Assembly: GCF_003259615.1 (NCBI RefSeq)
Contig: NZ_QLLR01000004.1
Span: 62,001-126,000 of the forward strand
From: Pedobacter cryoconitis
Lineage (GTDB): Bacteria > Bacteroidota > Bacteroidia > Sphingobacteriales > Sphingobacteriaceae
Length of the DNA: 64,000 bases
Direction: 5' to 3'
Shown here: piece after piece, positions 25,759 through 33,817 of the stretch
Numbering within the stretch: the stretch's first letter is position 1
Layout of the letters: each line of letters starts with the position of its first letter
Program-made: the position numbers and the translations under genes
Notes under the pieces: model-generated
Databases searched by the model: none
The model's input: only the letters and a program-made list of their open reading frames with translations
Told to the model about the DNA's origin: nothing

Positions 25759-27908
25759 GCACCAAAGTAAAACAAAGGGACATTACAGATTGTGGTGCGG
25801 CATGCTTAGCGTCAATTGCTTCCCATTTTAAACTGGATCTTTCTGTTGCCCGTATCCGGCAACTGGCGGGTACAGATAAAAAAGGAACAACAGTTTTAGG
25901 ATTGGTAGAGGCTGGCCGTAAATTAGGCTTTGAGACTGCTGGTGTAAAAGGCCCTTTCGAGAGTTTGTTTAAGATTCCAAAACCTGCTGTCGCTCATTTA
26001 ATTGTTGATCAGATTCTGCAGCATTACGTGGTGATTTATAAAGTGACCAGTAAATTTATAGAGGTAATGGATCCCGCTGATGGGCAAATGCACCGCAAAA
26101 CGCATGAAGAATTTAAAAAGGAATGGACCGGGGCACTCGTTTTATTATTGCCTGCTGAGGAATTTCAGACCGGGAATGAGAAAATATCCGTACAAAGTCG
26201 TTTCTGGACCCTGATTAAACCACACAAAGCCATTCTGATCCAGGCACTGCTGGGTGCTATTGTATATACCGTACTGGGGCTGTCTACTTCCATTTTCGTC
26301 CAAAAACTAATAGATTTTGTATTGGTTGATGGTAACCGGAACCTGCTCAACCTGATGAGTATAGCAATGGTGATCATCCTGGCTGTTCAGCTTTTCATCG
26401 GCACTGCCAAAACAATATTCACTTTAAAAACAGGTCAGATGATTGATAGCCAGCTGATTTTAGGCTATTACAAACACCTGTTGAAATTACCGCAAGCATT
26501 TTTTGATACTATGCGTGTGGGTGAAATTATTTCAAGGATCAATGATGCTGTAAAAATCAGGGCCTTTTTAAACGATGTGAGCATTAACTTCCTGGTGAAT
26601 ATTTTTATCGTTTTCTTCTCGTTTATCATGATGTTCACCTATTACTGGAAGCTGGCATTGATCATGCTGACAGTAATCCCTTTATATCTTATCATTTATG
26701 TGATTACAGATAAGCTGAACAAGAAAGTACAAAGGAAACTCATGGAAGATTCTGCTGAACTGGAATCCCAATTAGTGGAAAGTCTGAATTCCGTGGGCAC
26801 CATCAAACGTTTCGGTTTAGAATCTCATGCCAATGAAAAAACAGAAACCCGCTTTATTAACCTTTTACAAACAGGTTTTAAATCCAATATCAACTCTGTT
26901 TTTTCAGGAACTTCAACGGAATTAATATCAAGACTTTTAACCATAGTTTTACTATGGGTAGGTGCAGGATATGTACTCGAAGGGAATATCACCCCTGGTG
27001 AATTGTTATCATTTTATACCCTTATCGGTTATTTTACCGGCCCGGTTACCTCCTTGATCGGGATGAATAAAACGGTACAGGATGCAGTGATTGCAGCAGA
27101 CAGGTTGTTTGAGATCATGGACTTAGAACGTGAAAGTGAGGAGAGCCAGATTGACCTTACTCCTGATAAAATTGGGGATATACATTTTGAAAAAGTTTTT
27201 TTCCGTTATGGAACCAGGCTCAATGTATTTGAAAATCTGAACCTGATGATCCCTAAGGGCAAGTTTACTGCTATTGTTGGCGAAAGTGGTTCAGGAAAAT
27301 CGACCTTAATGTCAATTCTGCAAAATATTTATCCCATACAAGAAGGCAATGTACGTATAGGAAGTTATGACTTAAAGTACATCCGTAACTCTTCCCTGCG
27401 CCAGGCAGTAGCCGTTGTACCGCAAAAAATTGATTTATTTGCGGGTAATGTTATTGATAATATAGCAGTAGGTGATGATGAACCTGATATGCAAAAGATC
27501 ATTGAAATATCCACGCAGCTCGGAATTATAGATTTTATAGAAACCTTACCCAGAGGGTTTCAAACTTACCTTGGAGAAAATGGCACCACTTTGTCTGGTG
27601 GACAGCGGCAGCGTATTGCAATAGCCAGAGCCTTGTACCGGAATCCGGAAATCCTTATTCTGGATGAGGCTACTTCTTCCCTCGACTCTGCTTCAGAATT
27701 GTACGTTCAAAAGATGATTGAGCTCTTAAAAGCGAATCAAAAAACAGTTATTGTTATTGCACATCGGTTAAGCACATTAAATCATGCAGATAAAATCATT
27801 GTACTGGACAAAGGAGTAGTTGTTGAACAGGGCACACACCATGAACTCATCTACAGTAAAGAGTCAGCTTATGCTAATTTATGGAAACTTCAATTACCAC
27901 AACTATAA
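25755..27908 (+). CDS. C39 peptidase-ABC exporter for double-glycine peptides
   Basis: 717 residues. The N-terminal peptidase C39 has Gln7, catalytic Cys13 (TDCGAACL), His90 (QHYVVIY) and Asp106 (MDPADG), so the domain appears active. A six-helix ABC membrane domain (about 155-430) follows, then a nucleotide-binding domain with Walker A GESGSGKST, signature LSGGQRQR and Walker B ILILDEATSSLD. It should cleave leaders after Gly-Gly and export the cores. Its natural substrates are the three adjacent GG-peptides; this is strongly suggested by their shared leaders and shared control region. Confidence 0.93.
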   Translation: MSTKVKQRDITDCGAACLASIASHFKLDLSVARIRQLAGTDKKGTTVLGLVEAGRKLGFETAGVKGPFESLFKIPKPAVAHLIVDQILQHYVVIYKVTSKFIEVMDPADGQMHRKTHEEFKKEWTGALVLLLPAEEFQTGNEKISVQSRFWTLIKPHKAILIQALLGAIVYTVLGLSTSIFVQKLIDFVLVDGNRNLLNLMSIAMVIILAVQLFIGTAKTIFTLKTGQMIDSQLILGYYKHLLKLPQAFFDTMRVGEIISRINDAVKIRAFLNDVSINFLVNIFIVFFSFIMMFTYYWKLALIMLTVIPLYLIIYVITDKLNKKVQRKLMEDSAELESQLVESLNSVGTIKRFGLESHANEKTETRFINLLQTGFKSNINSVFSGTSTELISRLLTIVLLWVGAGYVLEGNITPGELLSFYTLIGYFTGPVTSLIGMNKTVQDAVIAADRLFEIMDLERESEESQIDLTPDKIGDIHFEKVFFRYGTRLNVFENLNLMIPKGKFTAIVGESGSGKSTLMSILQNIYPIQEGNVRIGSYDLKYIRNSSLRQAVAVVPQKIDLFAGNVIDNIAVGDDEPDMQKIIEISTQLGIIDFIETLPRGFQTYLGENGTTLSGGQRQRIAIARALYRNPEILILDEATSSLDSASELYVQKMIELLKANQKTVIVIAHRLSTLNHADKIIVLDKGVVVEQGTHHELIYSKESAYANLWKLQLPQL

Positions 27909-28209
27909 TTCAATTTTCGATTGAGGTTTTCTTTGGGTCCGAATGAAGATAATTCCATTCTACAAAAAGAAAAACATACTTAAAATCAGTTAGTTAACAC
28001 AAAACAATTACATCAAAACAGTCTCTGCTATCTTTTTTAATTCACCATTTGCCCCCTTAAACAGACAATGCACTAAATGAATGAATTGAATAACAACCAA
28101 AAGCAGTCATTGCGGCAGTTCAAAAACCCTGTTTTTAAGTATAAAAACCAAGTATTCAGCCACCTGCAAAACAAAAACATGCTATTACACACTTTTTCAC
28201 TCTTCCAGG
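27909..28209. other. intergenic stretch without a convincing gene
   Basis: About 300 bp of AT-rich sequence between the exporter stop and the conserved control region of the second peptide locus. A 59-codon open frame starts at 28077 but runs into the conserved promoter block and has no GG leader, so I do not call it. I see no strong terminator directly after the exporter gene. Confidence 0.5.
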
Positions 28210-28295
28210 TTTTAGCCAAATATCATTACTTTCGTCAGAGTGTTTGGCCAACCTAGGCGTATCCTGAAAAGCCTTTAACGAGTAAGGAATTTATT
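28210..28295 (+). promoter_or_regulatory. conserved promoter and 5' leader of GG-peptide locus 2
   Basis: Second copy of the control block: TTTTAGC at 28210-28216, TACTTTCG at 28227-28234, GTTTGGCCAA at 28242-28251, then GGCGTA, CCTGAAAAGCCTT and GAGTAAGGAA to 28289. It ends about 24 bp before the GG-peptide 2 start, matching 21 bp at locus 1. Confidence 0.7.
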
Positions 28296-28313
28296 TTATA
28301 ATAATCCCCCATT

Positions 28314-28529
28314 ATGAAAAATTTAGAATTAAAAAATCTTGGTGTTCAGGAACTGAATACAAAAGAAATGTCAACAATAGAAGGCGGTGGTTTACTAGGT
28401 GATATTTTTGGTGTAGTTGGCGCAGTGGCTACTACTGTAGGTGGAGTTGTTAATACTGTAAGTACTGTAGTTGGGAATACCGTTAAATTTGGTCTTGCTC
28501 AATTATTTACAATTTTAGGTTCATTATAA
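28314..28529 (+). CDS. double-glycine leader peptide 2
   Basis: 71 residues. Leader of 25 residues (MKNLELKNLGVQELN ... STIEGG) and a 46-residue core rich in Gly, Val and Thr (GDIFGVVGAVATTVGGVVNT) with one Asp and one Lys. No Cys, no modification motif. It is followed at 25 bp by GG-peptide 3, with which it forms a pair sharing nearly the same leader, so a two-peptide bacteriocin is possible. Confidence 0.87.
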   Translation: MKNLELKNLGVQELNTKEMSTIEGGGLLGDIFGVVGAVATTVGGVVNTVSTVVGNTVKFGLAQLFTILGSL

Positions 28530-28554
28530 GGCCTGCATTAACCAACCCCCTGTT

Positions 28555-28752
28555 ATGAAAAATCTAGAATTAAAAAACTTTGGTGTTCAGGAAATGAACA
28601 CGGCAGAAATGTCAACAATTGAAGGTGGTGGTATCCTTGGAGATCTGGTTTCAGGTTTAACCAAAGAAATTATCTCAATCACTACTAATTTTGTAAAAAG
28701 TACTGTTAGCTTTCTTGGCAGTACCTTAGGCACAATTTTCGGCTCTCTATAA
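28555..28752 (+). CDS. double-glycine leader peptide 3
   Basis: 65 residues. The leader differs from peptide 2 at four positions (Leu9Phe, Leu14Met, Lys17Ala and similar) and ends STIEGG, leaving a 40-residue core: GILGDLVSGLTKEI, then a Thr/Ser/Val-rich amphipathic stretch. Both peptides 2 and 3 end in ...GSL. Together with peptide 2 it is probably one transcript ending at the hairpin 28776-28804. Confidence 0.87.
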   Translation: MKNLELKNFGVQEMNTAEMSTIEGGGILGDLVSGLTKEIISITTNFVKSTVSFLGSTLGTIFGSL

Positions 28753-28775
28753 AAACCATAATAAATTAACGCTTG

Positions 28776-28804
28776 CCGTTATGCTGATAGTATCAGCATA
28801 ACGG
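28776..28804. terminator. terminator after GG-peptide 3 (shared with AraC gene)
   Basis: Perfect 14-bp inverted repeat CCGTTATGCTGATA/TATCAGCATAACGG around one central G, directly abutting the stop codon of the convergent AraC gene. The outer nine bases are the same as in the terminator after GG-peptide 1. Confidence 0.8.
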
Positions 28805-29641
28805 TCATTTAAAAGTTTTCCTGTACTGCCCCGGACTTAGCCCTTTTTGTTTCCGGAAAAACTTATTCAGGTGGCTCTCATCCGTAAAACCCAGTTCATC
28901 GGCTATTTCATTGATTCGCATATCACTATGCTGCAGCCTGTTCATGATAAACTTTGTCCTGTAATTGATCGTGTATTGCTGCATCGTTTCATTCATATGC
29001 TTTTTAAAATAACGTCCCAGGTAGGTTTCTGAAATCCCAAAATGTTTACTGACCATTTCTGTGCGGATCTTTTCGGGATGATAAATATTGTTCTGAATAT
29101 ACTCCAGGATACCTAAAGCCTTTTCTTCAGTACATTCATTGACCTGTTCAGGCAAATATTTTGCGATGTTCCGGGCAACCACGACAATGAGTGTATTTAC
29201 CAGTTGCTGCACCAGTTCCTTATTGTACAAATCCCGGTTTACACCTTCCCGGATCACAGCCTCTACCATCGGACGTACCAGGCTTTTATCAGATTGATTC
29301 TTCAAAATGCAACCAGGCTGATGATTCGCATGCTGCAGAATAAATTCTAAACGCTGAAGATCGGCACTGCTGATTCCTTTTGAGCGGATATAAATATCAT
29401 TAAAACGCAGAAAGAAAAATTGTGAAGTAGTTTCAATATCAAATGAATGACAATCATCGGGTGTGATCAGGAACATATGGTCAGGATGATAACCAAATTT
29501 ATGCTGATTGATACACTGTTTTCCCGTACCTGACAACACATAGATTAATTCGAAAAAGCTATTTTTATGTGCCCAGACTGAACTTTCTTCCAGTGTTTCA
29601 AAGCTCACTGAAAATGGCTCATAGAGATTTTCTTTCTTCAT
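28805..29641 (-). CDS. AraC-family transcriptional regulator
   Basis: 278 residues from ATG 29641 (MKKENLYEPF); the longer frame to 29725 would add 28 residues of hydrophobic, uncharacteristic sequence. A cupin-like N-terminal sensor domain (FFELIYVLSGTGKQCINQ) is followed by two HTH motifs in the last ~100 residues (ISETYLGRYFKKHMNETMQQYT, INEIADELGFTDESHLNKFF). It diverges from the oxidoreductase gene and likely controls it. A TATATTTG -7 box is at 29653-29646, almost abutting the start, so the transcript would be nearly leaderless. Confidence 0.9.
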   Translation of the reverse strand: MKKENLYEPFSVSFETLEESSVWAHKNSFFELIYVLSGTGKQCINQHKFGYHPDHMFLITPDDCHSFDIETTSQFFFLRFNDIYIRSKGISSADLQRLEFILQHANHQPGCILKNQSDKSLVRPMVEAVIREGVNRDLYNKELVQQLVNTLIVVVARNIAKYLPEQVNECTEEKALGILEYIQNNIYHPEKIRTEMVSKHFGISETYLGRYFKKHMNETMQQYTINYRTKFIMNRLQHSDMRINEIADELGFTDESHLNKFFRKQKGLSPGQYRKTFK

Positions 29642-29731
29642 GATGCAAATATACCGAAATAGAGAAAATATATACCGTAAAACCATCAATAAATAAGTAC
29701 AATTTTGTGTTACAAATTTAAACAAAGAGAA

Positions 29732-30667
29732 ATGAAAGCAATAGTTCTAACAGCAGCCGGCGATGTAGACAAACTGGCACTGACCACCTTACCAGCACCA
29801 GTAATCGCTGAGGATGAAGTCCTGATACAAGTTAAAGCAATTAGTATTAATCCTGTTGATGCCAAAACAAGAAGCGGAAAGGGATTATATGGAAAACTCA
29901 AAGAACAGCCTCCCATTATCCTTGGATGGGATGTTTCAGGTATAGTTACGGAATCAAAATCACCGCTGTTTAAAGTGGGGGATGAAGTATTTGGGATGGT
30001 AAACTTTCCCGGTCACGGTAAAGCTTATGCTGAATATGTTGCTGCTCCGGCAGTACATCTTGCGCTAAAGCCAGCGAATATTTCGCACGAAGAAGCTGCA
30101 GCAGCAACATTGGCAGCACTTACAGCCTGGCAAGTACTGGTTAACTATGCAAAAATCAAAGCGACAGATCAAGTACTGATCCATGCAGCAGCCGGAGGTG
30201 TAGGACACTACGCCGTTCAAATTGCCAAACATATCGGAGCTTATGTAATTGGAACATCCTCTGCAAAAAACAAAGACTTTGTAATGAAACTCGGTGCAGA
30301 TGCGCATATTGATTATACCAGTCAACGCTTTGAGGATGTCGTTGAAGGATTGGATTTTGTTTTTGACACCATCGGCGGTGACAATATAGATCGTTCGCTG
30401 GAGGTCATTAAAACAGGTGGTACAATCATTAGTATTCCTTCAGGTTTAAATGAGGACGTGACTGCTAAGGCATCAGCCAAAGGCATTAATGGTTACTTCA
30501 TCCTGGTGGAGTCCAATGGAGAGGATATGAAACAGCTGGCCGGCTTACTGGAAAAAGGGATTGTTAAATCACATGTTGGTCAAACCTATTCATTTGAGCA
30601 ATTGCCAGCAGCACATTCCGCTATAGAATCTGGCAGAACAGTTGGAAAAATAGTGATCACTGTTTAA
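29732..30667 (+). CDS. NADP-dependent quinone oxidoreductase-like (zinc-free MDR family)
   Basis: 311 residues from ATG 29732 (MKAIVLTAAGDVDKL). MDR-family fold: N-terminal catalytic domain with INPVDAKTRSG, and a Rossmann domain with AAGGVGHYAVQIAK. It lacks the zinc-binding Cys/His set of alcohol dehydrogenases, so it is a quinone- or enone-reductase-like enzyme. The divergent AraC gene and the downstream DUF417 gene suggest a stress-response role against reactive electrophiles or oxidants. The exact substrate is unknown. Confidence 0.9.
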   Translation: MKAIVLTAAGDVDKLALTTLPAPVIAEDEVLIQVKAISINPVDAKTRSGKGLYGKLKEQPPIILGWDVSGIVTESKSPLFKVGDEVFGMVNFPGHGKAYAEYVAAPAVHLALKPANISHEEAAAATLAALTAWQVLVNYAKIKATDQVLIHAAAGGVGHYAVQIAKHIGAYVIGTSSAKNKDFVMKLGADAHIDYTSQRFEDVVEGLDFVFDTIGGDNIDRSLEVIKTGGTIISIPSGLNEDVTAKASAKGINGYFILVESNGEDMKQLAGLLEKGIVKSHVGQTYSFEQLPAAHSAIESGRTVGKIVITV

Positions 30668-30675
30668 GCTAAATC

Positions 30676-30711
30676 AGATAAGGGCCTGCTTCAATAACCG
30701 GGCTCTTATCT
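30676..30711 (+). terminator. terminator after the oxidoreductase gene
   Basis: AGATAAGGGCC and GGGCTCTTATCT form an almost perfect stem (one mismatch) with a T run after it, 9 bp after the stop codon. Confidence 0.75.
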
Positions 30712-30761
30712 TTTTTATAATTTCCTTGTAAGGTTTCTTTTCAATTCCCGACAAAAAGGGC

Positions 30762-31193
30762 ATGAAAACAAATAAAACAGGTTACGCCACAGGCGTTATT
30801 GCCACTATAGTGGTCTTGGTATGGATAGGCATATTAAAATTTACGCCCTCAGAAGCAAAAGGTATTCAACCTTTAGTCGAAAACAGCTGGTTAATGAGCT
30901 GGTTATACAAGGTAGTCTCTATTCAGACAGGATCAATCCTGATAGGAATCTTTGAAATTATTACTTCGCTATTTCTGATTAGTTCTTTCTGGAGCAAAAA
31001 AGCGGGAAAAATTGCAGGTATATTAACACTGATCATTTTCGCTTCTACTTTAAGTTTTTTGCTGAGTACACCTGGTATCTGGAAGCAAATGGACGGGGTT
31101 CCGGTTACTGATTTCTTTATCTTAAAAGACCTTGCATTTCTGGCAATAGGGATTCAGGTTCTAGCCCAATCCGAAGATGAAACTATCGTTTAA
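30762..31193 (+). CDS. DUF417-family (YkgB/RclC-like) membrane protein
   Basis: 143 residues, four predicted membrane helices. Typical pattern: VWIGILKFTPSEAKGIQPLVENSWLMSWLYK, with the ILIGIFEIITS helix and a C-terminal FFILKDLAFLAIGI helix. In E. coli the family member RclC belongs to the reactive chlorine species regulon with an AraC-type regulator (RclR) and an oxidoreductase (RclA); here an AraC regulator and an oxidoreductase are again the neighbours. The parallel is inferred from gene order. It is separated from the oxidoreductase gene by a terminator. Confidence 0.85.
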   Translation: MKTNKTGYATGVIATIVVLVWIGILKFTPSEAKGIQPLVENSWLMSWLYKVVSIQTGSILIGIFEIITSLFLISSFWSKKAGKIAGILTLIIFASTLSFLLSTPGIWKQMDGVPVTDFFILKDLAFLAIGIQVLAQSEDETIV

Positions 31194-31306
31194 AAAATTA
31201 GTTATCAACCAATTATCAGCTAAATCATTTTATTAATTTAAGCCGTAAGCCTCCTGTTTCTTTTCCATATTTATCTCTTTATATTCGTAAAAACGGAGAT
31301 TAAAAA

Positions 31307-33505
31307 ATGAGAAGAATATTAGCTGCTTTACTATTATTTCAAGCCAGTCACCTCTTGGCACAGGACAAAATAAGCTTGCTGCCAGTATGGGCACTGGCAT
31401 CAGCTGAAAAACAAGATTGGCTTATCAATAATACTGGTAAAACTGCATCAGTATACCGTGATGCAGCGAATAAAGATATTATTTTGTCTAATGGTTTAAT
31501 CAAAAGATCATTCCGTTTACAGCCAAATCTTGCCTGCACAGATTTCAGTAATCTCAGCAACGGACAGCAGCTTTTAAGAGCAGTGAGCCCGGAAGCAAAA
31601 TTAACTATCAATGGTAAATCTTATAACATTGGCGGGCTATACGGTCAAAAGCAAAAGGCTTACCTGTTAAACCAGTGGCTGGATGGGCTAACAGCTAATA
31701 GTTCAGATTTCCTTTTTAAAGCTTATCACGTTGCTGATATTGTACCCTACATCAATTGGAAGCCCGCCGCTAATACCTGGGCATCCAACAGGTTACAACC
31801 TACAGGAAAGATGCTTACGTTTTCGTTTGAATCGACCTTGCCTGCTTTAAAGGGAATCCGGGTTAATATAAATTATGAATTATATGACGGTATACCACTT
31901 ATCTGTAAATGGCTAAGCGTGGAGAATAAAGGCCGGCAAACGATCAAGTTAAACAAGGTGATGAATGAGATCATTGCTGCACATGAAGAAGAATCTACTG
32001 TGGACGGGAACCCAAAAGACATCAAAACTCCTCATGGAATTTATGTAGAAAGCAATTATGCTTTTAATAATTCCATGAATGCCCGCCTGTCGGACCAAAC
32101 TACCCACTGGAATACAGATTCAACCTATACATCGCAGGTTAACTACAATCTTAAAACGCCCTGTTTACTGGAAGTTTATCCGCCGATTGGTCCGGGCGTA
32201 ACCATCGCACCGGGGAAGAGCTTTAAATCTATCAGAACAAATGAATTGCTGCTGGATAGTTATGACAGAGATAGAAATGGATTGGCGCAGCGCATGATGT
32301 ATCGTAAAATTGCGCCCTGGTCTACAGAAAACCCAATCTTTATGCACCTGGTTACGATTGATCCAAAGGTGGTCAGAACAGCTGTTGATCAATGTGCAGA
32401 AACCGGCTATGAGGCTATTATTCTTAGCTTTGGCAGTGGCCTGCATATGGAAGATCATAGCGAAGAAAATATAGCCAAGATCAAAGACTTAGTAGATTAT
32501 GCACATAGTAAAGGTATTTTGATGGGTGGATATTCGTTATTTTCCAGCCGCCGGATTAATGATCAGGAGGATGTAATTGATCCAAAAACCGGAAAAGCAG
32601 ATGTCCATGCTCAGTTTGCCCATGCACCTTGTTTAGGCTCAAACTGGGGCCTGGCTTATATAGAAAAGATCAAAGGGTTTATTAAAAAGACAGGGCTGGA
32701 TATATTTGAAAATGATGGCCCCTATCCGGGTGATGTCTGCGCATCTACAAAACATCCGGGTCACCAGGGATTAGAAGATTCACAATGGGCACAAATAGAA
32801 CTGCAAAAAGGGTTGTATCACTGGTGTAATGAAAACGGTATTTATGTCAATGCACCCGATTGGTATTTTCTGGATGGAACTCACAAAATAGCCTTAGGTT
32901 ACAGGGAAGTGAATTTTAGTTTACCAAGAGAACAGCAGGTCATTCTGAACCGTCAGAATATATATGACGGAACCTGGGAAAAAACGCCCACGATGAGCTG
33001 GGGCTTTGTCCCGTTAACACAATATCAGGGTGGCGGAAAGGCCGCAACTTTAGAACCACTTTCGGAACATCTTGATTCTTATGAGCAGCTCATGATGCAA
33101 TATTATGGCGCAGGAATTCAAGCATGTTACCGCGGGCCGAGATTATACGATACACAGGAAACAAAGGAATTGGTTACCGGGGTGATCAGCTGGTATAAGA
33201 AATACAGGACGATTCTAAATTCTGATATAATACACCTGCGCAGGGCGGACGGCAGAGAATGGGACGGAATTTTACATGTGAATCCTAATGAAAAAGAAAA
33301 GGGATTGGCGATGTTATACAATCCTTCGGCAGAAAAAATTACGCAAAAAGTCATCTTGCCTCTTTATTATACCGGCCTTACTGGTCAGGCAAACATCAGG
33401 GAGAAAGAAGGTAAATCTGTTTCCTATATCTTAGACCAACAGAGCAAAGTAACTTATGAGGTAACGATTCCGGCAAATGGATATACGTGGCTGGTGATTG
33501 AATAA
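31307..33505 (+). CDS. secreted TIM-barrel glycoside hydrolase, alpha-galactosidase-like
   Basis: 732 residues. Signal peptide MRRILAALLLFQASHLLAQ. The N-terminal ~270 residues are beta-rich, as in GH36/GH27-like enzymes. A TIM-barrel follows (LSFGSGLHMED, GILMGGYSLFSSRR, LDIFENDGPYPGDV with Asp and Asn at the expected strand ends, YVNAPDWYFLDG), then a C-terminal beta-domain. I recognise a clan GH-D-like plan but not the exact family; annotations in Bacteroidota of similar proteins are often alpha-galactosidase or hypothetical. It sits upstream of a chitinase gene, so extracellular or periplasmic glycan use is likely. Confidence 0.65.
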   Translation: MRRILAALLLFQASHLLAQDKISLLPVWALASAEKQDWLINNTGKTASVYRDAANKDIILSNGLIKRSFRLQPNLACTDFSNLSNGQQLLRAVSPEAKLTINGKSYNIGGLYGQKQKAYLLNQWLDGLTANSSDFLFKAYHVADIVPYINWKPAANTWASNRLQPTGKMLTFSFESTLPALKGIRVNINYELYDGIPLICKWLSVENKGRQTIKLNKVMNEIIAAHEEESTVDGNPKDIKTPHGIYVESNYAFNNSMNARLSDQTTHWNTDSTYTSQVNYNLKTPCLLEVYPPIGPGVTIAPGKSFKSIRTNELLLDSYDRDRNGLAQRMMYRKIAPWSTENPIFMHLVTIDPKVVRTAVDQCAETGYEAIILSFGSGLHMEDHSEENIAKIKDLVDYAHSKGILMGGYSLFSSRRINDQEDVIDPKTGKADVHAQFAHAPCLGSNWGLAYIEKIKGFIKKTGLDIFENDGPYPGDVCASTKHPGHQGLEDSQWAQIELQKGLYHWCNENGIYVNAPDWYFLDGTHKIALGYREVNFSLPREQQVILNRQNIYDGTWEKTPTMSWGFVPLTQYQGGGKAATLEPLSEHLDSYEQLMMQYYGAGIQACYRGPRLYDTQETKELVTGVISWYKKYRTILNSDIIHLRRADGREWDGILHVNPNEKEKGLAMLYNPSAEKITQKVILPLYYTGLTGQANIREKEGKSVSYILDQQSKVTYEVTIPANGYTWLVIE

Positions 33506-33763
33506 CAACATTTTACTTTTCCGGATTTAAACATTAAAAACATATAATGAAAATTGTAAATATTTCTACATAAGGCCTTATACTTTCATCATCTGAAACA
33601 CATAAACAAGAAATATTTTCATAACAATGTGACAATGAGACACATTACTCATTTAATATTCGATTCACAATCGCTAATCCATTCACAAATATTCTTTTAA
33701 AAAGAAAATAAGTACCATATATATAACATCTGATAATTTATATCGAAAATGTTACAATTAAAG

Positions 33764-33793
33764 TTGCGAATGTAAACTCCAGTGTTATTTTTG
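33764..33793 (+). promoter_or_regulatory. Bacteroidota-type promoter of the chitinase gene
   Basis: Exact TTG (33764-33766), 19 nt, TATTTTTG (33786-33793), the consensus arrangement for the housekeeping sigma factor in Bacteroidota. Transcription should begin near 33800. The rest of the 312-bp gap (33506-33763) is AT-rich with no gene or clear hairpin. Confidence 0.75.
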
Positions 33794-33817
33794 AGGTTAA
33801 CTTAAAAACCTAATCCT

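Noticed and set aside
28077..28256. 59-codon open frame before GG-peptide 2
   Set aside because: It overlaps the conserved promoter block, has no GG leader and no protein-like conservation visible.
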